Below, one piece after another: positions 1 through 8,334 of a stretch of 12,004 nt of DNA; within the stretch, counting starts at the first letter, position 1, and each line of letters starts with the position of its first letter. This stretch comes from Chloroflexota bacterium (GTDB lineage Bacteria > Chloroflexota > Dormibacteria > Aeolococcales > Aeolococcaceae). The position numbers were made by a program, and so were the translations under genes. The notes under the pieces were generated by a model that saw nothing but the letters and a program-made list of their open reading frames with translations, had not been told where the DNA came from and made no database searches. Where the stretch lies: the NCBI GenBank assembly GCA_005889515.1, contig VBHE01000214.1, positions 1 to 12,004 of the forward strand, given 5' to 3'.

Positions 1-971
<971 letters not shown>

Positions 972-986
972 CGGCGCTCGCCCTCC

Positions 987-1697
987 CTAGTTCCGGGTGG
1001 CGGCGCTGCCGCCGTCGGTGGTGGGACCCGCCGATCCGCCGTCGACAGTGCGGGCCGCCGGCTCGGCGACCCCGGACCCGTTGGTGCCGACCCGTCCGTG
1101 GCCCTCGATGATCTCGTCGATGAGGCCGTAGTCCCTCGCCTCCGCGGCGCTCATGAAGAAGTCGCGCTCGGAGTCGTGATTGATCACCTCGATCGGCTTG
1201 CCGGTGTGCTCGGCGAGGATCTCGTCGAGCCGGCGCCGCACCCGCAGGATCTCCTGGGCGTGGATCTGGATGTCGGTCGCCTGGCCGCTGAACCCCGCCG
1301 AGGGCTGGTGGATCAGCACCCGGGTGTTCGGCAGGCTGTAGCGCATCCCCTTGTTGCCGCCGCCGAGGAGAACCGCCGCCATCGACGCCGCCAGTCCCAG
1401 GCAGATGGTGCTGACCCGCGGCCGCACGTACTGCATGGTGTCGTAGATCGCCAGGCCGGCATAGACGGAGCCGCCCGGGGAATTGATGTAGATGGAGATG
1501 TCCTTCTCGGGATCCTCGCCCTCGAGGTAGAGGAGCTGGGCCATCACCACGTTGGCGATCTGGTCGTCGATGGGGGTCCCGATGAAGATGATCCGGTCCT
1601 TCAGCAGCCGAGAGTAGATGTCGAAGGAGCGCTCTCCACGGTTGGTGGTCTCCACCACCATGGGGATGAGGTTCTGCAAGTTGGTCATCACCCGCAT
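987..1697 (-). CDS. clpP: ClpP, serine peptidase subunit of the Clp protease
   Basis: ClpP forms the tetradecameric peptidase chamber that degrades proteins fed by ClpX. The frame gives 236 residues from ATG 1697; family members have about 195-210. The catalytic triad is visible: Ser105 in GLAASMAA, His130 in VLIHQPSAG and Asp175 in NHDSERDF. The N-terminal NLIPMVVETTNRGERSFDIY matches the axial-loop and hydrophobic-cluster region. ATG 1688 (MTNLQNL) is a likely alternative start, because the first ATG lies inside a TATAAT element and neither start has a good ribosome site. After IIEGHGRV there is an extra tail of about 34 residues rich in Gly, Ser, Thr and Ala, with two T-x-DGGSA units; it is not part of the usual fold. 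The gene sits between tig (38-base gap) and clpX (15-base gap). Only one clpP copy is present here. Confidence 0.97.
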   Translation of the reverse strand: MRVMTNLQNLIPMVVETTNRGERSFDIYSRLLKDRIIFIGTPIDDQIANVVMAQLLYLEGEDPEKDISIYINSPGGSVYAGLAIYDTMQYVRPRVSTICLGLAASMAAVLLGGGNKGMRYSLPNTRVLIHQPSAGFSGQATDIQIHAQEILRVRRRLDEILAEHTGKPIEVINHDSERDFFMSAAEARDYGLIDEIIEGHGRVGTNGSGVAEPAARTVDGGSAGPTTDGGSAATRN

Positions 1698-1701
1698 TAT
1701 A
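1689..1701 (-). promoter_or_regulatory. Possible internal clpP promoter with leaderless start
   Basis: A perfect TATAAT (1701-1696) is followed by seven bases and then ATG at 1688-1686. Transcription would begin at or next to this ATG, giving an essentially leaderless mRNA. No recognisable -35 hexamer lies 16-18 bases upstream and no purine-rich ribosome site precedes either ATG. The spacing fits the known leaderless pattern of a TANNNT box about seven bases before the start codon. It is inferred from sequence alone. Confidence 0.4.
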
Positions 1702-1735
1702 CGGTCGGTTTTTCCAGTTCCCCGGAGGGGTCCGG

Positions 1736-3037
1736 TCAGCCGTCGCCGCGGGCGATCTCGACCGCCCGTTCAGCCGCCCCCCGGAACCGGAGGTCGCGCT
1801 CGGCGGCGTGCTCGAGGCGGTGGCGGTCCTCGTGGCCGAGCTTGCGGCCCCCGGAGAGGCGCTCGACCTCGCGCTCGACCTGGCTGTGATCGACCTCGAT
1901 GCCCTCGGCCGAGGCCAGGGCGTCGAGGATCAGCTCGAGCTTCACCCGCATCACCGCCGGCTCCCGCGCCTCGCCGCGGATCTTCTCGATGGTCTGCCCG
2001 GTGTACTCGAGGTAGCGGTCGAAGCGCATCCCCGCCTGGGCGAGGCGCATCTCGGTGTCGCGGAGCTGGCGGTCGATCTCCCGCTCGATCATCGCCTCGG
2101 GGATGTCGAAGGAGACGGAGTCGCGAAACGCGGTGAGGACCTGTGCCTCGTAGCGCTCGCGGTCGATGCGCTCGGCGGTCTCGACGAGCACGGTCCGGTA
2201 GTGCTCGCGGAGCTCGTCGAGGGTCTCGCCGTGCTTGTCGAGGACCGCGAGGCTGTCGTCGAGCGGGGGCAGGACGCGCTCGCGGATGCGCTTGAGCTCG
2301 ATGTGGAAGACGACCGTCGCGCCCCGGAGCTCCTCGCTCGAGTAGTCGTCGGGGAGCACGACCTCGGTCGTCCCCGAGTCGCCCGAATTGAGCCCGAGGA
2401 TGCCCTCGACGAGCCCGGGGAGGACGCGCTCACGGTCGAGCTCGACGTCGCGCTCCTCGGGCTCGGCGACCTGCGCGCCGTCGCGGCTCATGCTCAGGGT
2501 GGCGGTGACGACATCGCCGGCCTGGGCGGGACGGTCGGTGACCTCGACCAGCTCGGAGTGGCCCTTGCGCACCTCCTCGAGGGCGGTGTCGAGCTTCTCG
2601 TCGGTGATCTCGGTCTTCTCGTCGTCGACCCGGATCGAGGTGTAGTCGCCGAGGTCGATCTCCGGCTGCACGGTGACCTTGGCGGTGAAGGTGACCGGCT
2701 TGCCGCGCTCGAAGTCGCCGACGCTCAGCTCCTCGGGGTCGCCGACCGCCTTCACCCCGGCCTGGGCGAGGGCACGCAGATAGAGGGTGGGGATGAGCTT
2801 GTCGGCGGCCTCGCGGCGCACCGCGTCCCAGCCGACGGCGCGTTCGACGAGGTGGGCGGGGGCCTTGCCGGGGCGGAAGCCGGGCAGACGCACCTGCCCG
2901 CTGAGACGGCGCAGCGCCTGCTGGACCGCGGTGTCCACCTCCGAGGCGGGGGCCTCGACGGCGAGCTCGACCTGGGAGCCGGGTTGACGCTCGACCGAGA
3001 CGGTGAGCTCAGGCGCGCTGCTGGGGACGGAGGCCAC
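1736..3037 (-). CDS. tig: Trigger factor, ribosome-associated chaperone and peptidyl-prolyl isomerase
   Basis: Trigger factor docks at the ribosome exit tunnel and shields nascent chains. The GTG at 3037 gives 433 residues, close to the E. coli length of 432, and has GAGG seven bases upstream. Longer in-frame starts would run into tRNA-Leu and were rejected. The ribosome-binding loop GFRPGKAP is at about 53-60. The FKBP-type domain follows at roughly 150-245 (from AGDVVTATLSM to ATVVFHIELKRIRER). The rest is the helical C-terminal chaperone domain (DDSLAVLDKHGETLDELR onward). The C-terminus is charged and ends in AVEIARGDG. The gene is the first protein gene of a tig-clpP-clpX cluster and starts 51 bases after the end of tRNA-Leu. 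No promoter-like element was seen in that gap, so read-through from the tRNA promoter is plausible. Confidence 0.95.
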   Translation of the reverse strand: MASVPSSAPELTVSVERQPGSQVELAVEAPASEVDTAVQQALRRLSGQVRLPGFRPGKAPAHLVERAVGWDAVRREAADKLIPTLYLRALAQAGVKAVGDPEELSVGDFERGKPVTFTAKVTVQPEIDLGDYTSIRVDDEKTEITDEKLDTALEEVRKGHSELVEVTDRPAQAGDVVTATLSMSRDGAQVAEPEERDVELDRERVLPGLVEGILGLNSGDSGTTEVVLPDDYSSEELRGATVVFHIELKRIRERVLPPLDDSLAVLDKHGETLDELREHYRTVLVETAERIDRERYEAQVLTAFRDSVSFDIPEAMIEREIDRQLRDTEMRLAQAGMRFDRYLEYTGQTIEKIRGEAREPAVMRVKLELILDALASAEGIEVDHSQVEREVERLSGGRKLGHEDRHRLEHAAERDLRFRGAAERAVEIARGDG

Positions 3038-3088
3038 TCGTGATCCTCTTCGGGGTGTGCCGACCTGGGCCCGTCCCCGGGGCGCGCG

Positions 3089-3170
3089 TGCGCGGACCGA
3101 GACTCGAACTCGGACGGGTCTCCCCACGGGATCCTAAGTCCCGCGCGTCTACCTGTTCCGCCATCCGCGC
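3089..3170 (-). tRNA. tRNA-Leu, anticodon UAG
   Basis: The minus strand folds as a class II tRNA. The acceptor stem is GCGCGGA with TCCGCGC, the anticodon stem CGGGA/TCCCG encloses the loop CTTAGGA (anticodon TAG at 3136-3134), and there is a long variable arm (TGGGGAGACCCGT). The T arm is CCGAG-TTCGAGT-CTCGG and the discriminator base is A. No 3' CCA is encoded, so it must be added enzymatically. It lies directly upstream of tig in the same direction. Confidence 0.95.
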
Positions 3171-3208
3171 GTGGTCCGGATCCCGCTGTCCGGGACGGGC
3201 GGACCGGA

Positions 3209-3225
3209 AGTCTAGCACCGGTGCT
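3209..3225 (-). promoter_or_regulatory. Extended -10 promoter for tRNA-Leu (and probably tig), overlapping a 12-bp palindrome
   Basis: On the minus strand TGC-TAGACT (3217-3209) matches an extended -10 element and would start transcription about 32 bases before tRNA-Leu. The -35 region is GC-rich with no clear hexamer. A perfect 12-bp palindrome, AGCACCGGTGCT (3214-3225), lies immediately upstream and shares the first T of the -10. It could be an operator or simply chance. Confidence 0.4.
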
Positions 3226-3278
3226 CCGGGCCGCCCCCACCGCCCCGTTTCAGCTCCGTGACGACGGCCCACGGACCC

Positions 3279-3307
3279 TTGCCAGAAAACGCGATCACCC
3301 GTAGGAT
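3279..3307 (+). promoter_or_regulatory. Sigma-70/SigA-type promoter of the 81-residue protein gene
   Basis: TTGCCA (3279-3284) and TAGGAT (3302-3307) are separated by exactly 17 bases, close to the TTGACA-N17-TATAAT consensus. The predicted start is near 3314, giving a leader of about 100 bases before the ATG at 3414. It is the best-formed promoter in the window and points away from the tRNA-Leu promoter. Confidence 0.6.
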
Positions 3308-3319
3308 GGCGCGAACAGG

Positions 3320-3394
3320 GGGTGCCTCTCCGGCGGGGGCCGGAGCACCCGGCAACATCCGCGGCGACGTGTCTGCGCACGGGCACGCCACCGC
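3320..3394 (+). promoter_or_regulatory. Structured 5' leader with two stem-loops upstream of the small protein gene
   Basis: The first hairpin pairs GGGTG (3320-3324) with CACCC (3346-3350). After a 3-base bulge CCT, it pairs CTCCGGC (3328-3334) with GCCGGAG (3339-3345) around a GGGG loop: 12 pairs in all. The second pairs 3361-3371 with 3384-3394, nine of eleven positions complementary. The ribosome site AGGAGGT (3401-3407) follows closely. There is no U-tract, so any control would more likely act on translation or RNA stability. I recognise no known riboswitch class. Confidence 0.4.
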
Positions 3395-3413
3395 AGGCCC
3401 AGGAGGTGTGTGG

Positions 3414-3659
3414 ATGGAGCCGATTCACTTGGCCGCAACGGCCGAGGACCCGCAGCAGGTCGTTGCGAAGATCGAGCAGAGGGCGCTTCGGTTGTCAGCG
3501 CTGCTGCGGGAGATCGACAACCATCCAATCGAGCTGGCCGGACACTTCCGTAGCCAGCTCGATGACGTTCTGGAGCTCCTCGCCTGCCGTATCACGGCCA
3601 CCCGGGCGCTCCTCGGACATCGCTCTCCGCTGCTGAGCGCGTCGGAGACCTTGGCCTAG
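3414..3659 (+). CDS. Small uncharacterised protein, 81 residues
   Basis: Function is not recognised. The chosen ATG (3414) has a near-perfect ribosome site, AGGAGGT, with six bases between it and the ATG; the longer in-frame ORF from 3258 would start upstream of the promoter and was rejected. The protein begins MEPIHLAATAEDPQQVVAKI and appears mostly helical and amphipathic in the middle (IEQRALRLSALLREIDNHP, then FRSQLDDVLELLACRI). It has no signal peptide, membrane segment or metal motif, and a single Cys. It has its own promoter and a folded leader. Its stop codon overlaps the stop of the converging HD-GYP gene within a shared CTAG. A small hairpin, GCCCGA-TCCGG-TCGGGC (3667-3683), lies just past the stop but lacks a U-tract. 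A regulatory or adaptor role is possible but unproven. Confidence 0.6.
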   Translation: MEPIHLAATAEDPQQVVAKIEQRALRLSALLREIDNHPIELAGHFRSQLDDVLELLACRITATRALLGHRSPLLSASETLA

Positions 3660-5840
3660 AGCAGCAGCCCGATCCGGTCGGGCGGTCCGGCGCGGTGGAG
3701 ACGGCCGAAGCAGCCGGTCGTCTCCACTGCCGGCTCGACCCCGCGTCCCGCGGGTGACGGGCCCTTCGATGGCGCGGGTGCGCTCGCGCCGGCGCCGCAG
3801 CCGACGGCGCTGTGCACGTGCCCGACGACGAGCTCGACGCCTCCGCCGGAGATGTGCACCGCGTTCACGGTGAGCCCCCGGCCCGCGGTGTCGGGGATCT
3901 GCTCGTCGAGGGTGACGAGCATCGCGGTCGGCAGGCCGGCGAGGTGCACCGTCCGCCGGGTGTTCGGCGTCAGCACGGCGCCGCCGGCGAGCCGCTGACC
4001 GCCGAGCTCCACGTCGCTCACGCTGGCGTGGCCTGTGGGCGCGAGCGCGCAGCCCTGGGTGACGGACTCGGCGGCGCCGCCGTCGACGAGCAGCCCCAGC
4101 GGCCCGCCGGCCGACGCCCGCAGCCCGGTCGTGCAGGCCGCGGCCGCGGGCGGGGTGAGCAGCCCGGTCTCGAAGCCGGCCGGGGGCGCGCCCGGGCCGC
4201 AGTCGGGGCGGCGTCCCGCCTCCACCGTGGCCACGGTGGTGCTCCCGCCGAGGCTCACCTGGTCGACGCCCGCGGGGCAGGGGGAGGCGCCGGGGCCGCA
4301 GCCCGCGGCCGACGCGCTGCTCGTCGGACGGCTCGAGGACGCCGACGCCGAGGAGGGCGCCACCGGTCCCAGGGTCGCCTGGCCGGGGAGGAGGCCGATG
4401 TCGCCCTCGAGCGCGTAGGCGTCGCCCGCCGCCTGCCCGGGGAGCGGCAGCGCCGGCGGCGCGATCGGCGCGCTGGGAACGGGAAGCGCGCCGGTGCCGG
4501 GGAGGGTCCCGATGGCGGAGACGGGCCCGCCGGTCGGGCGGCCCGAGCCATTGGTGGCCGGAGCGCTGGGCGCCGCGGGCGTGACCCCCTGAGACGGGGC
4601 CGGCGCCGGCGCCGGCGCGGGGGTCGCCGCGGGCAGCCGGCTGACGACCGGGGCGCGGGCGCCGCCGATGCCCAGGTTGGGCACGGAGAAGAGGCCGCCG
4701 GCGGCGAGCGCGGCGCCGGTGGCGACGGCGGCGGTCATCGACGCCGCCTGCCCTCCCCAGCGGGTCAGCGTCCCGGTGAAGGGGGCGAGCAGCGGAAGCT
4801 GGCCGAGGAAGGCGGCAAGGCCGAGCCCGCGCCAGAGCCGGCCGAGGGAGATGTTGAGGAAGGCGCGGCAGACGACCGGGTCGAACTGTGTGCCCGCGTT
4901 GCGCACCAGCTCCTCGCGGGCGGCGACCGCGGTCATCGTCTTCTTGTAGGGACGGGCCGCGGTCATCGTCTCGAAGCAGTCGGCGACGCAGACGATCCGC
5001 CCGCTCGCCCTTCAACCCGCCTGGGTACCCGGTCCCGTCGTAGTGCTCGTGGTGCTGCTCGGCGGCGAGCTTCCACTCCCCCAGCCACTCGTGGAGGGGA
5101 CCGAGCAGCCGGGCGGCGGTCTCGGGATGGCGGCGCAGCTGCACCCACTCCTCGTCGTCGGCGCGCCCGGGCTTGTTGAGGATCGACGCCGGCACCTCGA
5201 GCTTGCCGATGTCGTGGAGCAGCGCCGCCCAGCGGAGCTTGTAGCGGTCGTCCTCGGGAACGCCCATCTCCTCGGCGACCATGTCGGCGAAGATCCGCAC
5301 CCGCTCGGAGTGGCCTCGGGTACGCCCGTCGTGGACGGTGAGCGACGCGATCAGGGTGAGCACGGTGACCGCCCCGCGGGTCGCCGGGTCGGAGGGGTCG
5401 TGGTCGACGGCGCGCTCGAGCTCGGCGGTCAGCTCCCGGACCCGGCCCCGGCCCCGGGCCACCTTGAAGCGGCGGGGGGCGCGGTCGGGGAAGAGCATCG
5501 ACAGCTGGAGCAGCGCCACCAGCGGCAGCGCCCGCCGGCAGAGCTGGTCGGCGACGATGAAGACGGCGAGGCTCACCGCGACGATCGCCACCCACCACAG
5601 CACCTCGTGGCCGCGGTCGGTCGGGGCGGGGAGCGTCCGGGAGAGGCCGATCGAGACCGCCAGGGTGGCGGCGATCGGGAAGAGGAAGACGAGGAGGCGC
5701 ACGCAGAAGGCGAGCGCCGGCCGCCGCCGCCAGCGCTGCGCGGCCGCGGGGTCGCGGCGGTCGGCCTCGCGGCGGATCCGCCGGCGGCGCAGTTTCTCTC
5801 TCATGTCGCTCTTCCTGCCGGCCACGGCCGGGGAGCTCAT
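3656..5840 (-). CDS. Membrane HD-GYP phosphodiesterase-type protein with choice-of-anchor-P-like C-terminus (frameshifted near 5000)
   Basis: HD-GYP domains usually hydrolyse cyclic di-GMP. From ATG 5840 there are two membrane segments (about 44-65 and 80-100), then HDGRTRGHSER (170-180), HDIGK (209-213), HHEH (263-266) and DGTGYPGGLKGER (268-280). ATG 5804, with AGGA eight bases upstream, is the better-supported start. At about 4998-5006 the frame breaks: GER should be followed by a short ISLxA-like stretch, but coding resumes one frame over as RIVCVADCFETMTAARPYKK, a loss of about 14 bases. Read without correction, the first frame runs on to 3495 as low-complexity shadow sequence. The second frame continues with one or two hydrophobic segments, a Pro/Ala linker, and about 240 residues resembling choice-of-anchor P secreted domains (VTLDEQ, TVNAVHI, VELVVGHVHSAVGC). 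The gene starts 35 bases after leuS on the same strand. The catalytic residues are intact. Confidence 0.8.
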
Positions 5841-5875
5841 TTCACCACGGGACCGGCGGCGGCGCCGCGCCGATC

Positions 5876-8245
5876 TCAGGAGACGACGAAGTTCACGATC
5901 CGATCGGGGACGACGACGACCTTCCGCACCTCCTTTCCCTCGAGGAGGGCGGCGATCTTCGGCAGCTCACGGGCGCGACGCTCGAGCTCGGCCCGGTCGA
6001 GCCCGGCGTCGACCTGCATCTGGTCGCGCGGCTTGCCGTTGACCTGGACGACCACGGTGACCTGCTGGGCGGCGACGAGCGCGGGGTCGTGCGCGGGCCA
6101 GCCGGAGTCGTGGATGGACTGCCGGTGGCCGAGGCGCTCCCACAGCTCCTCGGTGAGGTGCGGAGCGAGCGGGGCGAGCAGCTGGAGCAGGGTCTCGGCG
6201 TCGACCCGCCGCGCGGTGCCCGCCGCCGCCTCGTTGGCGAGGGCGTGGGAGAACTCCATGAGGAACGCGATCGCGGTGTTGTAGCTGAGCTCCGCATAGC
6301 GCTCGCCGACGTGGGCGATGAGCCGGTGGCGGCGGCGCTCGCGCTCGAGGTCCTGGTCCTTGGAGTGGGCCTGCTGGGTGGCGCGCCACACCCGGTCGAG
6401 GAAGCGCGAGACCCCGCGGATGCCGTCGTCGCGGAAGTCGCCGCCCTCGGTGTACGGGCCGAGGAACATCAGGTAGATGCGCATCGTGTCGGCGCCGTGC
6501 CGGTCGAGGTACTCGTCGGGGTTGACGACGTTGCCCTTGCTCTTCGACATCTTGGCGCCGTTGCGGATGATCAGCCCGTGGGCGCGGAAGCGCTTGTACG
6601 GCTCCGGATCCGGCACCAACCCCTGCTCGTGGAGCGCGCGCATGATGAAGCGCGAGTACATGAGGTGGAGCACCGCGTGCTCGTTGCCGCCGATGTACAT
6701 GTCGACCGGCAGCCAGCGGAAGGTGCGCTCGTGGTCGAAGGGGCGGTCGTGGAACTCGGTCGACGGGTAGCGCAGGAAGTACCACGCCGAGTCGAGGAAG
6801 GTGTCGCTGACGTCGGTCTCGCGGCGCGACGGCTCGGCGCAGATCGGGCAGGGAACGTTGACCCAGTCCTCGGCGGCGGCGAGCGGCGAGGTTCCCGTCC
6901 CCAGCGGCCGGAACTCCTCGACCTCGGGGAGGAGCACGGGGAGCTGGTCGTAGGGAACCGGGACTGCGCCGTGGGTGGGGCAGTGGATGATCGGGATCGG
7001 CGGGCCCCAGTAGCGCTGACGGGAGATGAGCCAGTCGCGCAGCCGGTACTGGACGGTGGCGTCGCCGCGGTCGAGGGCGCGCAGCCGCTCCACGACCCGC
7101 AGCTTGCCCTCGGCGGACGGGGTGCCGTCGAGGTCCGCGGAGTTCACCATCGGACCGTCGCCGGTGTAGGGCTTGCCCTGGATGTCGTCGCCGCCGCCGA
7201 TCACCTCGACGATGGGAAGCCCGTGGGCCTTCGCGAACTGCCAGTCGCGGGTGTCGTGGGCGGGCACCGCCATGATCGCGCCGGTGCCGTAGCCGCCGAG
7301 CACGTAGATGCCCACCGAGAAGTCGGGCTCGTCGCCGGCCGTGGGCAGCGTCCCGCGCCACCTCTCGACCGCGGCGAGCCGGTCCCGCGCGATGAAGTCC
7401 CCGAGCCGCGGGTGCTCGGCGCCGATCACCAGGAAGGTGGCCCCGTAGAGGGTGTCGGGCCGGGTGGTGAAGACGGTGACGTCCCGCCGAGCACACCCCT
7501 CGAGGTCGAAGCGGACGTTCGCCCCCTCGCTGCGCCCGATCCAGTTGCGCTGGGCGGTGACGGTGCGCTCCGACCAGTCGATGTGGTCGAGGGCCTCGAG
7601 CAGCTCCTTCGCGTAGCGCGTGATCTTCAGGAACCACTGCTTGAGCACGCGCTGCTCGACGACGCTGTCGCAGCGCTCGCAGTGGCCGTCGATCACCTGC
7701 TCGTCGGCGAGGACGGTGAGGCACGAGGGGCACCAGTTGACCGGTCCCTCGCGCTGCTCGGCGAGCCCGGCGTCGAAGAGGCGCAGGAAGATCCACTGGG
7801 TCCAGCGGTAGTAGTCGGGATCGGTGGTGTCGACCTCGTGGTCCCAGTCGAACATCGCGCCGAGCCGCTTGAGCTGCTTCTCGCGGAAGTGCGCGACGTT
7901 GCGCGGGGTCATCCGCGCGGGGTGCTGTCCGCTCTTGAGCGCGAAGTTCTCGGTATGGATGCCGAAGGCGTCGAAGCCCATCGGCTCGAACACCGTGTCG
8001 CCGAGCAGCCGCCGGTAGCGGCCGTAGATGTCGGCCCCGGTGAAGGCGTAGACGTTGCCGACGTGGAGCCCCTCGGCCGACGGGTAGGGGAACATCATGA
8101 GGTTGTAGAAGGGCCGGACCGGGGTGTCGAGGTCGGTGCGATGCGCGCCCGTCTCCTCCCAGCGGCGGCGCCACTTCGCCTCCACGACGGTGTGGTCGTA
8201 GGGGTCGAGGGCGTGGGTCGTGGGAACGGGCTCGGTGGTGCTCAT
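5876..8245 (-). CDS. leuS: Leucyl-tRNA synthetase with variant HIGH motif (HVGN)
   Basis: This class I synthetase charges tRNA-Leu in the cytoplasm. It has 789 residues, somewhat shorter than the 860 of E. coli. The class I signature is HVGN at 61-64, with Asn replacing the second His of HIGH; KMSKS is exact at 565-569. A zinc knuckle uses Cys172, Cys175, Cys189 and Cys192, and a further CPIC lies later in the chain. The editing domain is complete: TTRPDTLYG at 260-268 and GTGAIMAVPAHDTRD ending in the conserved Asp334. The C-terminal helical anticodon domain and the VNGKPRDQMQVDAGLDRAE segment are present. The start ATG 8245 has only a weak ribosome site (CAGG). The gene is divergent from bioF with 117 bases between, and the HD-GYP gene follows it. 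Identity is firm; the variant motif is what stands out. Confidence 0.96.
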   Translation of the reverse strand: MSTTEPVPTTHALDPYDHTVVEAKWRRRWEETGAHRTDLDTPVRPFYNLMMFPYPSAEGLHVGNVYAFTGADIYGRYRRLLGDTVFEPMGFDAFGIHTENFALKSGQHPARMTPRNVAHFREKQLKRLGAMFDWDHEVDTTDPDYYRWTQWIFLRLFDAGLAEQREGPVNWCPSCLTVLADEQVIDGHCERCDSVVEQRVLKQWFLKITRYAKELLEALDHIDWSERTVTAQRNWIGRSEGANVRFDLEGCARRDVTVFTTRPDTLYGATFLVIGAEHPRLGDFIARDRLAAVERWRGTLPTAGDEPDFSVGIYVLGGYGTGAIMAVPAHDTRDWQFAKAHGLPIVEVIGGGDDIQGKPYTGDGPMVNSADLDGTPSAEGKLRVVERLRALDRGDATVQYRLRDWLISRQRYWGPPIPIIHCPTHGAVPVPYDQLPVLLPEVEEFRPLGTGTSPLAAAEDWVNVPCPICAEPSRRETDVSDTFLDSAWYFLRYPSTEFHDRPFDHERTFRWLPVDMYIGGNEHAVLHLMYSRFIMRALHEQGLVPDPEPYKRFRAHGLIIRNGAKMSKSKGNVVNPDEYLDRHGADTMRIYLMFLGPYTEGGDFRDDGIRGVSRFLDRVWRATQQAHSKDQDLERERRRHRLIAHVGERYAELSYNTAIAFLMEFSHALANEAAAGTARRVDAETLLQLLAPLAPHLTEELWERLGHRQSIHDSGWPAHDPALVAAQQVTVVVQVNGKPRDQMQVDAGLDRAELERRARELPKIAALLEGKEVRKVVVVPDRIVNFVVS

Positions 8246-8263
8246 TGCGCCTGTGGTGAATGG

Positions 8264-8291
8264 GGGTTTGGCGAGCGCACAGGGTAAACCC
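8264..8291. repeat. Inverted repeat GGGTTT-N16-AAACCC between leuS and bioF; includes a possible leuS -10
   Basis: GGGTTT (8264-8269) and AAACCC (8286-8291) form 6-base arms 16 bases apart in the 117-base divergent gap. On the minus strand TACCCT (8286-8281) is a possible leuS -10, about 30 bases before its start codon, with no -35 match. A second pair, GGCGAG (8270-8275) and CTCGCC (8291-8296), overlaps it. The arms point the opposite way to the classical BirA site (TTGTAAACC...GGTTTACAA), so a biotin-repressor role is not supported by orientation. Confidence 0.3.
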
Positions 8292-8334
8292 TCGCCGCCA
8301 CCGCCGGGGCGGGATTGGCGAGATCGTCACCGAT

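Noticed and set aside
3038..3127. Longer trigger factor starting at 3127
   Set aside because: It would overlap tRNA-Leu and add an Arg-rich stretch unlike the family. GTG 3037 has a good ribosome site and gives the standard length.
3314..3400. Leader segment CCCGGCAAC followed by GGGCACGCCA, recalling SAM-I/SAM-IV riboswitches
   Set aside because: The expected P3 pairing around GGCAACC, the kink-turn and a closing P1 helix could not be formed, and the downstream gene is not a methionine or SAM gene.
3667..3683. Hairpin GCCCGA-TCCGG-TCGGGC as terminator for the small gene
   Set aside because: It has no following U-tract and lies inside the HD-GYP coding sequence; such stems are frequent by chance in GC-rich DNA.
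4927..4971. 15-base direct repeat (CCGCGGTCATCGTCT) with a 30-base period in the HD-GYP gene
   Set aside because: It encodes two TMTA stretches in the normal conserved RPYKK region, so it is most likely ordinary coding sequence and not a mobile or regulatory repeat.
6089..8287. Plus-strand ORF of 732 codons opposite leuS
   Set aside because: It is a shadow frame: leuS motifs on the minus strand are complete, and this frame lacks any recognisable domain.
8264..8291. BirA-type biotin operator in the leuS-bioF gap
   Set aside because: The spacing is right but the arms are in the opposite orientation (GGGTTT first), and the outer TTGT/ACAA bases are missing.
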